DNA of 64,000 nucleotides, taken from the NCBI RefSeq assembly GCF_019059575.1, contig NW_024881699.1, positions 496,001 through 560,000 on the forward strand, given 5' to 3'. Both the position numbers and the translations under genes were made by a program. Every line of letters begins with the position of its first letter. The first letter of the stretch is position 1. The notes beneath the pieces are model-generated. The model ran no database searches. It worked only from the letters and a program-made list of their open reading frames with translations, and was not told the origin of the DNA. Source of the DNA: Amphibalanus amphitrite (Eukaryota; Arthropoda; Thecostraca; Balanomorpha; Balanidae). Below are positions 26,301 to 35,670 of the stretch, piece after piece.

Positions 26301-29300
26301 GATCACGCACGTAATTTCCTGGACGGTCACGCATAGTGTAGCTCAGGCTTAAGCCAGTAACGGACTACTAACCCAGCAGCGAGCAGACCTTTAAGGTCGC
26401 GTTATCTTCAGGTCATCGGAGGGAAGGACTGGCCTCAGCCACCAGAGTGGACAGACTGTCTGTCTGGATTGGAATCTCAGACTCCGGGACAGACCTTCAC
26501 TGGGCAGTGGGCAGGGCATCTCGGCCATAGTAAACCACATGCACCAAAAAAATGGGCAAACTAGTTAGGCTGAGGCTGAGCTCCACTGAATGTGCCGAGC
26601 ATTACCCCGAAAATCGCAGCGGTCAATATAAATAATACAGCTTTTGTTTGAGCCACTCAAGAGCGTCAAACATCAAATAAGCGACAAACCACGTTCAATT
26701 CAAATGCAGCGAGACTTTGAACAGGACCCAAACCGCAGAAAACCTCACACACCGGTTTAGCAACTCTCCGACTTTTCGCGTCCCACCCATCCCCATGATT
26801 TCCATCATCACAAGCTGTCGTTCAATGAGCCACTACTGCTGCAACATCCACCCAGCGAAATCGTTCGACCCTTTATTACACCTGCCTGCATGGACCTAGA
26901 CTAAGACCCGCCCACCACTACCGCCGTCTCCGCCGTCGTCCGCTCATCGTTGCCATTATGCGCCGGGCCCTCGGCGGCGGCGGCGGAACAGGGGCGGCGG
27001 CGGCGGTACGTCCCAGGGGAGTGATCTGTCACCGGGTCCGGCATAACGCCGCCGGCGGCCGCGCCGAGCATGACGATACACCCGTGCGATCGACCCCGCC
27101 CACTGGCTTTGTGATGGAGCTGGGCGCCGGATAAGGGGAGCGGGTCGTCTGGAGACAGGTTACAGCGTGACACTGAGTTGTGGGTGTCGGATGTGGGGGT
27201 CGTGACCGTTGAATGCACCATTTCGACTGACCATATATCGGTGTTACTATATGTAAATGATAAATCAAAACTAATTTAAGCTTTATTAACCCGCGAGTGG
27301 CTGGGGGGGGGGGCGTTAAACGCCCCCACTTTTTTCGCCGGGCCAACGGCGCGCCGCAGGCGCGCCAAATTTTGGGTACCTGTAGGGAATTGATTGAAAG
27401 TTATTGTGACAAAGTTTCAAAAAATCGGTCGGAAAATTTTTGAGATATCGAGGTTTTAGTGACGTCATGATTTCTGAGTTTTCGACCAAAAACGGCATAT
27501 GTTCAAAAAATCATATAAAATCACAAAATAGACATACAGACATGCCGTAAACGCCATTAGACTGCCAATACCTTGAACAATCAAATGGCTATCTTCGATT
27601 ATTGATTATCGTTCCGCATTTTCCAAAATCTTGAACTGAACCTTGGCAATTTCTCGTGACTACTTCACGACCATGATACATGCATTTCTTAAATTGAACT
27701 TTTTAGCCAAACACGTACACAGATGACAAAATGAATGTCACCATCGTGTTCTACGCCCCAAATTACCCACAAAACATGTGTCACAGGCTGCGAATATCAG
27801 TTTTGATTTTCGGGGATATATACCTACCCGGTTGACCTGACCTTGACCCTGACCTATGCTTGACTGACCCCTACATGGAGCTGACACTCTTGTAGACCTT
27901 ATATGATGGATTGTGCACCGTTTTGACAGAGTTTGTGACGAGAGGCGCCCATTCCGAAGTCCTGAAGTCCATGCTACTGAAAGCCCGATTTCAGGTGTTT
28001 GACCTGACCTTGACCCGACCTGTGACCTCAAAATTCAACTTTAAAGTACTCATCTGAAGCGTCTCGTCGCGTTCTTTCGTTTGCCGCCTCGTGCGTTTCG
28101 CTGCGCCTATTGGTTCTCGAGTTATCGGCTGGGGGCGTTTAACGCCCCCCCCCCCAAGCAAACGGTGGGTGGCGAAATACCGCAGCAGCTGCCGGGTTAA
28201 AGTCCACACCCTACAGAAATCATGTTTCTTTATTGGGGCTTTTGAGAGCGCCAACTACCAAGGTCATTTTGCACTGATAACATCAACAAAACTCATAAAG
28301 CGGAAACCAATTTTGAAAATTGGGCTCAGCGGATAACATCTTTAACGTGCAAACACTAAAACCATCATTGTATTGCGACGTGTCCTACCAAGCAAGTAGC
28401 AGTGTGCTACTTGCTGCTTATTCCGCTTATTCCGCAACTCAATCACGCAATGTTCATAGTCTAGAATCTAATGTGCCTGAAATAGTTGGTTCCTAAACAT
28501 TATGGAACTATGTCTGAATCCATCCATTGTGTTGAATGGAGACATGTATAGTGCACATGGAGCCGAGCATACCTACGGTCGGTGTGGAGTCGGGACTGGA
28601 GCCAGCGCCCTCCGTGGCCGGCAGACGAAGCTCGGGTATAACGCTCTACCACTGACGAGGGTGGAAGGGGAGACGAAATAACAAAACAAACCTCTGTTAC
28701 TTATAACTCAAAATCTCTACATCTCTGAACAAAACTTGCTAGGGTCACAAAAAAACATTTACATGCAACCGGTAAAATCTAAATGCCAGCAGTAAATGAA
28801 GGCAAACATGTCAAATTTATAGTTGTCAGCGTCCACAGCAAACATTTGTAACACTTGGATGAGAGTTGAAACTGTGGAAAGGTCAGTGGAAAGGTTGCAC
28901 TAACTCTGGAATCTGTTGAAGTTCATGACAGTCGCGAAAATAGCACTGCTTGTTGCGACGGAGACAAGATATCCTCCACTGCCGTATTTCACAGATATCC
29001 TGAGTCGAGGAGTAGAATCCAATGAATCCGGATGACAACATGAGTGGAATCCATTTTGCCGGAAAGCTTACTAAAATAAAGTAAGCTGAGCCATTTCTCG
29101 TACATGACAAATTGTTGAAACTGGGTGTCACCACCAATAATCTTTGTCGTTAGGTATTGCCAGTTCTCTCGCGGATCGCTCCCATATTCCAGCGTAACAG
29201 CTTCTCGGCTTTCCAATAGTCCCAGCTCCATGCCCACAACAGCAATTCCGAGTCTCCACTACTAACAGCGTCTCGTCTCCCGTCTCCAGCACTCACAATG

Positions 29301-32300
29301 CCCCTGATCGCTTATCTTCAGTACCACGAGTTCTCCTCGTCTCCCACTCTTAGCTTCTACTGTCTACAATACTTCCCGTCCGGTACTCGCAGTCACTTGT
29401 CTCCCGTCTGCGGTACTCACAGTGCTCGTCGTCTCCCGTCTTCGGTACTCATAGCATCCCTCATCTCCCGTCTCCGGTACTCACAGCGCCCCTCGCCCCC
29501 CGTCCCCGGTACTCACAATTCTCGTCGTCTCCGGTCTCCGCCTTCAGCAGCAGCCGGCCCAGCTCGGTGACCGGAGCCAGTGCGCCCAGGTGCAGGATCC
29601 GCTCAGAGTCGGCGGCGCCCTCCCCCGCTACCGAGTCCGACAGGTCAAACTTAGTCTCCAGACCAGAGACCGTCGGCAGGAAGAACGGCGCCGACTTGGG
29701 CGCCTTGGGGGCCTCCTTCGGCTTGTTACGTTTCTGCGGACGGGAGAAAGAAATGATACGAGACGTAAGCATATAAAAAAGTTAGAGCTCTTAGGCGATT
29801 TCTTTGGAGCTCCAATCATGCTGTCGCTTATCGAGGTATCAAACAACTTCCCTAGCACATTAGTCACGTGGATCACTAGCTCGTGGTGTATCGCCAACGT
29901 ATCCCACATCAACTCATATATCCAACTCGACTCTGTGAGGCTCAGCCAGCACTTCAGCCCCTCCCCGTCAGCCAACTCGCCGGGAGAGTGGAGATACTCA
30001 CCAGAATGGCGTCCACATTGAGCAGGTGCGCCCAGCGCGACTCTGGCAGCAGTGAGAGCGTCACCAACTGATCGGCCAGCTGCTGAGGACACGCGTACTC
30101 CTCCTCCACGTCCACCTTCACCTCCTCCTCCTCCTCCTCCTCGTCAGCGGCCGTCAGCACCACGCCGTCATCGGGCGCGCTGCCCGGCGCCGGCGCCACA
30201 CTCGGCACATAGTCGGCCGGCAGCGGCGGCAGGCTAACGTAGTCAAACAGCGTCCGGTTGGCCCACAGATACACCCCGGTGTCGTCTACATGTGTGGTGG
30301 CCAGGAGACGACCGGCTGGACCGAGCGTCACGGAGGTGGGCGCCGTGTCTGTGCGGAGGACGTCCACCAGCGCCGCCTGGGGCAGGCTCCAGACGCGCAC
30401 ACAGCAGTCCATTCCGGCGGTGAGGAGCCACGCGCCGTCCGGGGACAGGCAGAGGTCGGTGAGGGGGCCGCCGTGGCCGGCGAACCGGCGCACCACCCGG
30501 CGCCCGTCGGCGTCCACCACACAGGCAGAGAAGTCGTCCAGAGCCACCGCCGCCAGGGAGCTGCGAGCGGGGACGGGGGGAGGAGGGTTAGTGGGGTGAT
30601 GGTACTGCTCAAGACTGAGCAAGTTGATAGCTTGGAAGGTTAACAAGTATGAGAATTGTCATTCGAGACTAACTGAGTCAAACTTCATAGCTCAGTCTAC
30701 TGTATCTTTTCACACAAACCGCATGCTAAGTACCGGGGTGAGGTATGTGGTTCTGTCTGCAGTGTATACCAAAACACAAGAAGTTTGCGTCATAGAGGTA
30801 TTGACAAGTTTTATAACAGCAGTCCCCGCACCTGTCATGCTATTAGCGCAGCAGCCATTGGTCATACCTCTCCCTGTGCAGGACCATCCTGGCGGCGGGC
30901 GCGTCCAGGGTCAGTGAGTGCAGCAGCTGACCCGTCTTTAGCCGCCAGAACTTCAGCTGACTGTCGGCGCCGGCCGACAGCACCTGGTGGACCAGCCCAG
31001 TGGTGGCCACGCCCCGCACGGCGCCCTCGTGACCTGGGGTCAGGTCACACAGGTCAGATGATGGAGTCACATGAGCCAGAAAAAATGAAACACCCAGTAC
31101 GAAGATTTTAAAATGTGTGAACCGAACAAAAATTCATGGAGGAGATAGTTCCTTGTCAATGGCATACACGATCGCAGTGGTGATGTTTTACACAGGGATG
31201 GATTAGATGGCGAATAGTGACTACATGGACCACCCGATGGCCGATACCCTTTGACCGGACCGAAGTTCCCCGTTCTCGACTGACCTGGGTCGCCGTAGGA
31301 GCCGCGCGCCAGCCCCGACTGGATGTTGAACCGGTCCACGTGGCCCGTGCTGTACCCGATGACGACAAAGTTGCCGCACGCCGTGATGTCCGCACACTGC
31401 CCATGCGGAAACGTTATCAGTCAGTTAAGGCACTAACAGACACAGATAAACAGACAACCAATGTCACTGTTGAAGCATAATCAGGGTGTCCATCATTCCA
31501 ACATTCCGATAGTCAATTGCAATCGCGACAATGAACCACAAAGAAACACGTCACAACACCTCAACAAGCGGTAGCACAGGTCACAGAGACGCCAAAAATA
31601 TGACAGCGCCCAATCATTGTTGGTACTATTTTCATACCGTAAACATTTAATTTAGCATCTCACAGGGCACTAAATTCCTTGTCTTACGTACGGTGGCGGC
31701 GGCGGCGCGTCCGGCGCGACCCTCGAGCCGGTCGGGCAGCAGCCGGTGCTCCCCCATCCGCTGTTTGTCAAACGACCAGGTGGTGACCTGAGCCACGCCA
31801 CGGTGTACTGCGGCGATGTTGTCCCATTCCTTCTCTCGCACCGTCGCTGGGGAGGGAGGGTGTTTTGGTTAGAGGAGTTGGAACATAAAGGGTACAGCCT
31901 AAATCGAGCAGACTATGGTTCAAGAATCCGCATACATTTCAGGCCGTTCAGCTACAGTTCCGGACTTTCATTACGCTGGCAGATAACTATAAGCTCGATC
32001 AGCAATTTTCCATATCTCATACATACATATTTTCCATATTGAGTGGGTGGTAGGTACCACCACCCACTTAATCACGTCACGGTACCACAACTTCTCGACC
32101 TGTTCCTTCCCTCCCAGTTCCAGCTATCGCCACGCCATCCCATTCCCGGTGCAGTGACTCAACCGCAGTCGACCCCACCACACCCACCCACCCTCCCAGT
32201 GTCAGCCCCCTAACCCCGCTCCAGCCACCCCTCCACTCACAGGCAGCCAGCGACACCACGGGCGGCATCGTGAGCGTGTCGTGTACGCCGGCGCGCCGCT

Positions 32301-35300
32301 TCTTGGACAGTTTGCGGTTGTAGCTGGCCTGGCCGAAGCTCCTGCTAACGGCGTCGTTCTCGGAGGAGAAGACGCGGATGGTGCTGTCCTGGCCGGCGCT
32401 GAGGATGTTGCCCCGATCGTCGTAGAACCGGATGAAGGTGGAGGGGGCCGAGTGACCGCCTCGCGCGCGCAGCAGCCGGCCGCCGCCGTCGGGCATGTCA
32501 AATATCCACACCTGGGCAGGGACGGGAAGTGGAAATGATGAGTACTTAGGAATCAGCAATGAGCGTCATCGAGCATAAATGAGTTATGTGCGCGATGAAA
32601 GTAAGATCATGCGCTCTATATGTACAATTATTTCATTAAATTGTCTAGGCTACTAGAAAGACGACATGTTGGATGATGTTGAACACTAAAAGGAAAACAA
32701 TGAATGGGTGACTTTTACAAAAAAAGCGAAGCTAAGGCAAATGATGAAGCATGCAGATCAGTCACTGCCGATACGTATATGATGATGATGATGATGATAT
32801 TTATTGAACAGAAAGTACTGGAACAAAAGAGTAAATCGGAGATTGGTGCAGAAGCTCAAGGCTTAACTCGGGGCACCTCTCTCCGTGCACACTCATTCAC
32901 AAACATACAAGCTTACGTGCAGACTCGTACCTATGCGTTACACTATACACATACATACAAACACACACTCTTAATCACTTATACTGGCACGCGCACACGT
33001 AACAATTCTTGGCGTATCAGGTAATTATTGTGCACTATTATTAGCGTCACGTGCATACATGCACTCACACACGCGCGCTCACACACACACATCGCATTTT
33101 CAAACAGTTACACTACACTCCATCGTACGCATCATACATTCTCACACAATCAGTCATCAATGTCTCGCGTTCATTGCACATCAGCGACCGTCGCACGAGG
33201 AGGGACACCCGCCCACAGCGCCCCGAAACAGCCGCCGGGAGCCGCCGCCCCACGCGCCCGAGAGGAGATTTGGTGATCAAAATCTGTGGGAATTAATTAT
33301 GTATTTCTATATGAGTCTGGAACCCCCTAGCACTAAGGACGGGCATTCAGGGGAGAAATTAGACATGAATGATGTGTTTAGGGGCTTACCTTGAGCGAGT
33401 TATCCGGTGACGATGTGACCAGGAGTGGCTCGGACGGCAGCGCCGCCATGCCTGTCACGGAGCCCTGGTGTGCCTCCCACATCTGACCGAGCAGCTTCCG
33501 CTCCTCGAGGTCCCACAGCGCCACGTGACCTGAACGGGAATGCGGGGAGTGAGGAGCCTGAAGGTCACGTGACATGAAGGTGGCACGGAGAGCTAGGACA
33601 CTGCAGGACATGTGACCTGACGGACCTTTCGGTGTACAATGCTCTGCAAAATAAAGTGATCCGACAAACGCCGTTAGTCGGCGAATGACACAACTTTCTG
33701 TACCAGCCCTGTGTGATCCCAGATATGAATACTGCCGGAGATTATTCCGTCGATACGGAAGACCAGTGACGTCACTCACCCTGTGTGCTGCCGGATATCA
33801 TCACCGGCTGGCCGTCGGTACGGAAAGCCAGTGACGTCACCGGGCCCCACTCCTGCTGGAAGCGCATCAGCGTCTCGTCGAAGCGCAGGTTGTGAAGGAT
33901 CATCTCTCCGCTGGCTAGGCCGACGGCCACCACGTCCACGGCCGGGGCCTGGAGGAGAGGGAAGGGGGGAGTCAGGTCAACGGGGTAATTTAGAGGGTCA
34001 GACGGGGTCCCCGATTCGCGCTCTATATAAGCTCGATCAAAATGATTTATGCTAGTTTGGAGAGCTAACTTTGGGCTTTAGGGACACATTGATTGCGCAG
34101 TTCAATTGGCGACAATTATCACCAAGCTTCAAAAGAGAAAACACTTAATTTCAAAAATTAAGTACACACCGAATTCAACGACTATCAATAAGCCCGAGCG
34201 AGCCGAGCGTCCCCAGCACCACATATCACCTGTTCAAGCGCAGTGACGGCGGCGCCCCAGCCGGTGAAGGTGTGCACGCGCCGAGAAGTGCGCAGGTTCC
34301 ACAGCTCCAGACTGCCCTGCTCACTACCCAGCAGCACCTTGTTCAGGTAAGTGCTCGGGTGAGCCAGGCACGTGACACGAAACGACGAGTTACTGAATGA
34401 TAGCTCGGTGTACAGCTCTGAAACAAAGGGAGAGTGATGGTGATGCAGATATATTGACGATCAGCATATTCCTCACATTATTAGAGTTGGTATTGGGACG
34501 TATCGGGACTGGTATTTCCTAACACCTAAATACGATGCCAATGCCAAAACAAGTTATCGTGCCCTTTGTCGATGCTATTCTGCATAGTCACGCATGAACC
34601 GAAAAAAGTAACTTGAGAACAATGTCTAGCCAGTTTGAGAGCAACCGAATAGCCAACTAAAGACCTAGGGCCGTATTCACGTCGATCATTTTCGTAAGAA
34701 TTTTCTTAAGTTTGACCTACTTCTTAAGTCATTTTTTTATTCACGTGAACTCCGTCGATAAAAACTTATGAAGTGTCGACGTGAATACCAAATTATACTT
34801 ATGAAAGAAAATCGACTTACGAAGTCGACGTGAATACGGCCCCTAGTTTCCCAGTTGTCTCGCACTACCATCGTGTCAGCCCACCTTCCGAGTTGATGTC
34901 CCAGACGCGCAGGGTGCTGTCCGTGTCGACAGTGATGAGGTGCGGTCCGAACGGCAGCAGCAGGTGCACCGGCTGACTGTGCTCCGGGTAGGTGTGCACC
35001 AGCTGGGGTAGGGAGATACGATTAGACGTCGGTGACGAAAGCATACGGCGGCAAATAAAATGTAACAGGGTAATAATCCTATGGCGCACAGCAATATATA
35101 GACTTCACTGAACACGACTAATAAGACAAAGCACGCCCAGCATACCTATACGATATCACGTCTAATGTGTTGGCGCCCTCAGCCTCAGACTATGGCACAC
35201 CCACCTCAGTGCCTCGCCTCCACGCGCGCACAGTGCGCCGTACAGCGGTGTAGACGAGCGCTCGGTCGGCGGCCATGACCTCAATGTCGGCCTCGTGTGG

Positions 35301-35333
35301 CTCGCTGACACTGAGCAGCTGCAGCCGGCTGCA
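11193..35333 (-). CDS. WDR36: WDR36/Utp21, SSU-processome WD40 protein (13 exons, N-terminus missing)
   Basis: Utp21/WDR36 is a nucleolar WD40 protein of the UTP-B module of the small-subunit processome (with Pwp2, Utp6, Utp12, Utp13 and Utp18). It acts with U3 snoRNP in early 18S pre-rRNA processing. Here thirteen exons, read right to left, join in compatible phases to about 854 codons plus a stop; human WDR36 is about 950 residues. They cover nearly all of both beta-propellers, an acidic linker and the C-terminal Utp21 domain ending in a short hydrophobic helix. Diagnostic matches to the family include 'LAHPSTYLNKVLLGSEQGSL', 'APAVDVVAVGL', 'WGPVTSLAFRTDGQPVM', 'EPLLVTSSPDNSLK', 'LPADYVPS', 'TLSLLPESRW', 'NKPKEAPKAPKSAPFF' and 'RDFELAQAYLGLFLK'. 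The first 45-60 residues are not located. Two introns are very long (6.2 and 11.8 kb). Identification rests on remembered family sequence, not a search. Confidence 0.96.
12905..13122. mobile_element. Short inverted-repeat element (MITE-like)
   Basis: The two ends match for about 29 bp in inverted orientation with a few mismatches; the shared core is GCGGTAGGTTTTGCAC (12918-12933, and its complement at 13093-13108). It is 218 bp long and has no coding capacity. The internal phrase TATCTCAGAAACTAATCGAAC resembles phrases in other dispersed repeats of this window. A target duplication is not clear. Confidence 0.65.
17021..17100 (+). repeat. CAGTGGTCAGTGG minisatellite
   Basis: Eight or nine degenerate copies of a 7-10 bp unit (GTCAGTG, GCCAGTG) in tandem, inside the last WDR36 intron. 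Confidence 0.75.
17510..17697 (-). CDS. WDR36: WDR36 exon l (Utp21 C-terminal domain)
   Basis: Acceptor TTTTTTTGTCCTGCAG, donor CTCAAG|GTGAGG, phase 1 to phase 0. It encodes DAVMTLLKTFGPWQLDSELR, LFLMTLHHQLDSCR and RDFELAQAYLGLFLK, matching 'YDTALNLLKESGPSGIETELR... RDFELAQAYLALFLK' of human WDR36. It is separated from exon k by 11.8 kb and from the last exon by 6.2 kb. Confidence 0.96.
24971..26210. repeat. GACGTCGG-rich repeat element with inverted ends
   Basis: The ends are inverted copies of TACCCAGTAAACATGCCGAC. Between them are clusters of the palindromic word GACGTC embedded in CCGACGTCGG units (24984-25226, 25886-25975 and 26040-26203), on both orientations. The middle (25230-25860) carries unrelated sequence plus a tRNA-like SINE head. 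Arginine/proline-rich open frames across it are repeat artefacts. It may be one element, or several insertions sharing the same border. Confidence 0.7.
25781..25855 (+). repeat. tRNA-derived SINE head
   Basis: It has a good A box (TGTGGTGTAGTGG, 25788-25800), a perfect B box (GGTTCGAATCC, 25834-25844) with its T-stem, and a foldable D arm (GTG... CAC). The acceptor stem does not pair, so it is not a functional tRNA gene. The segment just after the B box (GATGCTTTTGGCG...CCCAGTAAACATG) recurs at 25925-25955 next to another degenerate B box, which links this SINE to the GACGTCGG repeat border. Confidence 0.65.
27286..28200. mobile_element. TTAA-flanked element with terminal hairpins (915 bp)
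   Basis: It is bounded by TTAA at 27286-27289 and 28197-28200 with short inverted ends (TTAACCCG both ways). Just inside each end is a hairpin: GGGGGCGTTAAACGCCCCC (27309-27327) and GGGGGCGTTTAACGCCCCC (28131-28149). The body contains runs of TGACCT/AGGTCA (about 27826-27860 and 28000-28025). There is no transposase. The TTAA target site is shared with piggyBac-type transposons; assignment to that superfamily is inference. Confidence 0.75.
28587..28660 (-). repeat. Degenerate tRNA-like sequence
   Basis: On the minus strand it reads GTCAGTGGTAGAGCG (A-box-like), then an anticodon-arm-like segment, then GGCTCCAGTCCCGACTC (a poor B box). It is probably an old SINE fragment; a functional tRNA is unlikely. 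Confidence 0.3.
29283..29516 (-). repeat. WDR36: 32-bp tandem repeat of the WDR36 exon k donor site
   Basis: The motif GTGAGTACCG, which is the real donor at 29516-29507, recurs at an exact 32-bp period (plus-strand ACTCAC/ACTCAT at 29511, 29479, 29447 and 29415). The flanking exon-like GGAGACGACGAG recurs in part of the copies. More degenerate copies continue to about 29283. The array therefore duplicates the exon-intron junction into the intron. Confidence 0.85.
29517..29733 (-). CDS. WDR36: WDR36 exon k
   Basis: Acceptor CTCCCGTCCGCAG, donor GAGAATT|GTGAGT, ends in phase 1. It starts KRNKPKEAPKAPKSAPFFLP, the conserved entry to the Utp21 C-terminal domain, and ends LGRLLLKAETGDDEN. The donor region is repeated in tandem in the intron (29283-29516). 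Confidence 0.96.
30002..30560 (-). CDS. WDR36: WDR36 exon j, with acidic linker
   Basis: This is the largest exon (559 bp). Acceptor CCCGCTCGCAG, donor ATTCTG|GTGAGT, phase 2 to phase 0. It encodes the last blades (LSPDGAWLLTAGMDCCVRVW, LLATTHVDDTGVYLWANRTL), the linker LPPLPADYVPSVAPAPG, a polyglutamate run written by GAG repeats (plus-strand CTC repeats near 30119-30145) and QLVTLSLLPESRW. The acidic run is longer than in the human protein. Confidence 0.97.
30868..31033 (-). CDS. WDR36: WDR36 exon i
   Basis: Acceptor GTGACCTGACCCCAG, donor GGGAGAG|GTATGA, phase 1 to phase 2. It encodes GHEGAVRGVATTGLVHQVLS and QLKFWRLKTGQLLHSLTL, a WD blade of the second propeller. Confidence 0.95.
31285..31396 (-). 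CDS. WDR36: WDR36 exon h
   Basis: Acceptor CCGCATGGGCAG, donor GACCCAG|GTCAGT, ends in phase 1. The peptide CADITACGNFVVIGYSTGHV then DRFNIQSGLARGSYG matches 'VDITSCGNFAVIGLSSGTVD... MQSGIHRGSFG'. Confidence 0.95.
31692..31846 (-). CDS. WDR36: WDR36 exon g
   Basis: Acceptor CCCTCCCTCCCCAG, phase 1 to phase 0. It contains REKEWDNIAAVHRGVAQVTT and WSFDKQRMGEHRLLP. The donor is chosen as ACC|GTACGT because it keeps the frame into exon h; the stronger-looking GTAAGA four bases on (31687) would break it. An alanine-rich loop (RAGRAAAAT) replaces the 'KKDDITATA' of the human protein. Confidence 0.9.
32241..32511 (-). CDS. WDR36: WDR36 exon f
   Basis: Acceptor CCCTGCCCAG, donor GCTGCCT|GTGAGT, ends in phase 1. 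It encodes VWIFDMPDGGGRLLRARGGH, then ILSAGQDSTIRVFSSEND, and a basic stretch NRKLSKKRRAG matching 'LINKKRVKRKGL' in the family. The basic patch may contact RNA or a neighbouring subunit (inference). Confidence 0.96.
33051..33115 (+). repeat. CA-rich microsatellite
   Basis: CACA/CACT-rich simple sequence within a WDR36 intron, part of a broader ACAC-rich stretch from 32.88 kb. A short (GAT)n run lies at about 32780-32798. Confidence 0.7.
33390..33529 (-). CDS. WDR36: WDR36 exon e
   Basis: Acceptor ATTCCCGTTCAG, donor CTCAAG|GTAAGC, phase 1 to phase 0. The peptide GHVALWDLEERKLLGQM leads to EPLLVTSSPDNSLK, the blade ending the first propeller (human 'GHIGLWDLEDKKLINQM'). Confidence 0.97.
33732..33779 (-). 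repeat. WDR36: Diverged copy of the 3' end of WDR36 exon d
   Basis: CTGCCGGAGATTATTCCGTC, followed by ATACGG and CCAGTGACGTCAC on the plus strand, matches the exon d segment at about 33788-33840 with gaps. It sits immediately past the exon donor, so it looks like a local duplication that has since decayed. Confidence 0.65.
33780..33948 (-). CDS. WDR36: WDR36 exon d
   Basis: Acceptor CCTCTCCTCCAG, donor ACAGG|GTGAGT, ends in phase 1. It encodes APAVDVVAVGLASGEMILHN, then WGPVTSLAFRTDGQPVMISG. A diverged copy of its 3' end lies in the next intron at 33732-33779. Confidence 0.96.
34230..34417 (-). CDS. WDR36: WDR36 exon c
   Basis: Acceptor CCCTTTGTTTCAG, donor GAACAG|GTGATA, phase 1 to phase 0. 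It carries the most recognisable family signature, AHPSTYLNKVLLGSEQGSLE followed by LWNLRTSRRVHTFTGWG. Confidence 0.97.
34668..34842. mobile_element. 175-bp MITE with 3-bp target duplication
   Basis: The inverted ends read GGGCCGTATTCACGTCGA and its complement, flanked by CTA on both sides (34665-34667 and 34843-34845). The interior repeats CTTAAG/TTCGTAAG words. A 3-bp target site and GGGCC ends are compatible with PIF/Harbinger-like elements (inference). It lies in the WDR36 intron between exons b and c. Confidence 0.75.
34885..35002 (-). CDS. WDR36: WDR36 exon b
   Basis: Acceptor TCTCCCTACCCCAG, donor TCGGAAG|GTGGGC, ends in phase 1. It encodes LVHTYPEHSQPV, then LLPFGPHLITVDTDSTLRVW: a complete WD blade that aligns with 'FGDHIISVDTDGILIIW' of the human protein. 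Confidence 0.95.
35205..35333 (-). CDS. WDR36: WDR36 exon a (first one located)
   Basis: Acceptor CCCTGTCCCACAG, 43 codons in phase 0, donor GAG|GTGGGT. The peptide starts CSRLQLLSVSEP and contains VMAADRALVYTAVRRTVRAW. This matches the family segment 'VQKLSLVAVSNS... MAADGRLVFAAYGNVFSAF' at the start of the first propeller. The preceding exon, which should encode the N-terminal 'ALGLxSNxVP... FHTYD' block, was not found upstream. Confidence 0.9.
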
Positions 35334-35670
35334 CTGTGGGACAGGGTGGGTATGTCACTGCAGCTCACTGATGAACGGGATGGGGTGTCACTGAAGTTGA
35401 GTATCTGCAGCCGGCTGCACTGTGGAGCAGGGTGGGGTGGTCACTGCGGCTCACTGACGGGCAGGGTGGGGGTGGTCACTGACACTGAGCAGCTGCAGCC
35501 GGCTGCACTGTGGGACAGCGTGGGGCGGTCACTGTAGCTCGCTAACACTGAGTAGCTGCAGCCGGCTGCACTGTGGGACAGGGTGGGGTGGTCACTGACA
35601 CTGAGCAGCTGCAGCCGGCTGCACTGTGGGACAGGGTGGGGAGGTCACCGCTGCTGCGCTGCAGGACAGG
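35334..35670 (-). repeat. WDR36: Repeated copies of the WDR36 exon a acceptor site
   Basis: The junction GTCCCACAG|TGCAGCCGGCTGCAG of exon a recurs upstream in the intron with intact or nearly intact AG. The shared word TGCACTGTGG on the plus strand occurs at 35330 (true site), 35416, 35504, 35567 and 35620. Spacing is 53-88 bp, so the copies are irregular. A shorter fragment lies near 35655. Confidence 0.85.

Larger units (their letters stand above)
17698..29516 (-). other. WDR36: WDR36 intron of 11.8 kb
   Basis: No exon of another gene is recognised on either strand. From 17.8 to 24.8 kb it is largely single-copy and often GC-rich, with poly-C tracts at about 18706-18720, 18866-18879 and 22383-22398. 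From 24.95 to 28.2 kb it contains repeats, described separately. The remainder (28.2-29.28 kb) is ordinary AT-balanced sequence with a possible degenerate tRNA-like SINE near 28.6 kb. Confidence 0.7.

Noticed and set aside
24899-26314. Arg/Pro/Thr-rich open frames on both strands
   Set aside because: They are translations of the GACGTCGG repeat.
29954-30646. 230-codon minus-strand open frame as a stand-alone gene
   Set aside because: It is WDR36 exon j read through its acceptor and donor into intron sequence.
31683-31691. GTAAGA donor for WDR36 exon g
   Set aside because: It would leave phase 1 and break the frame into exon h; the GTACGT donor four bases upstream keeps the conserved protein frame.
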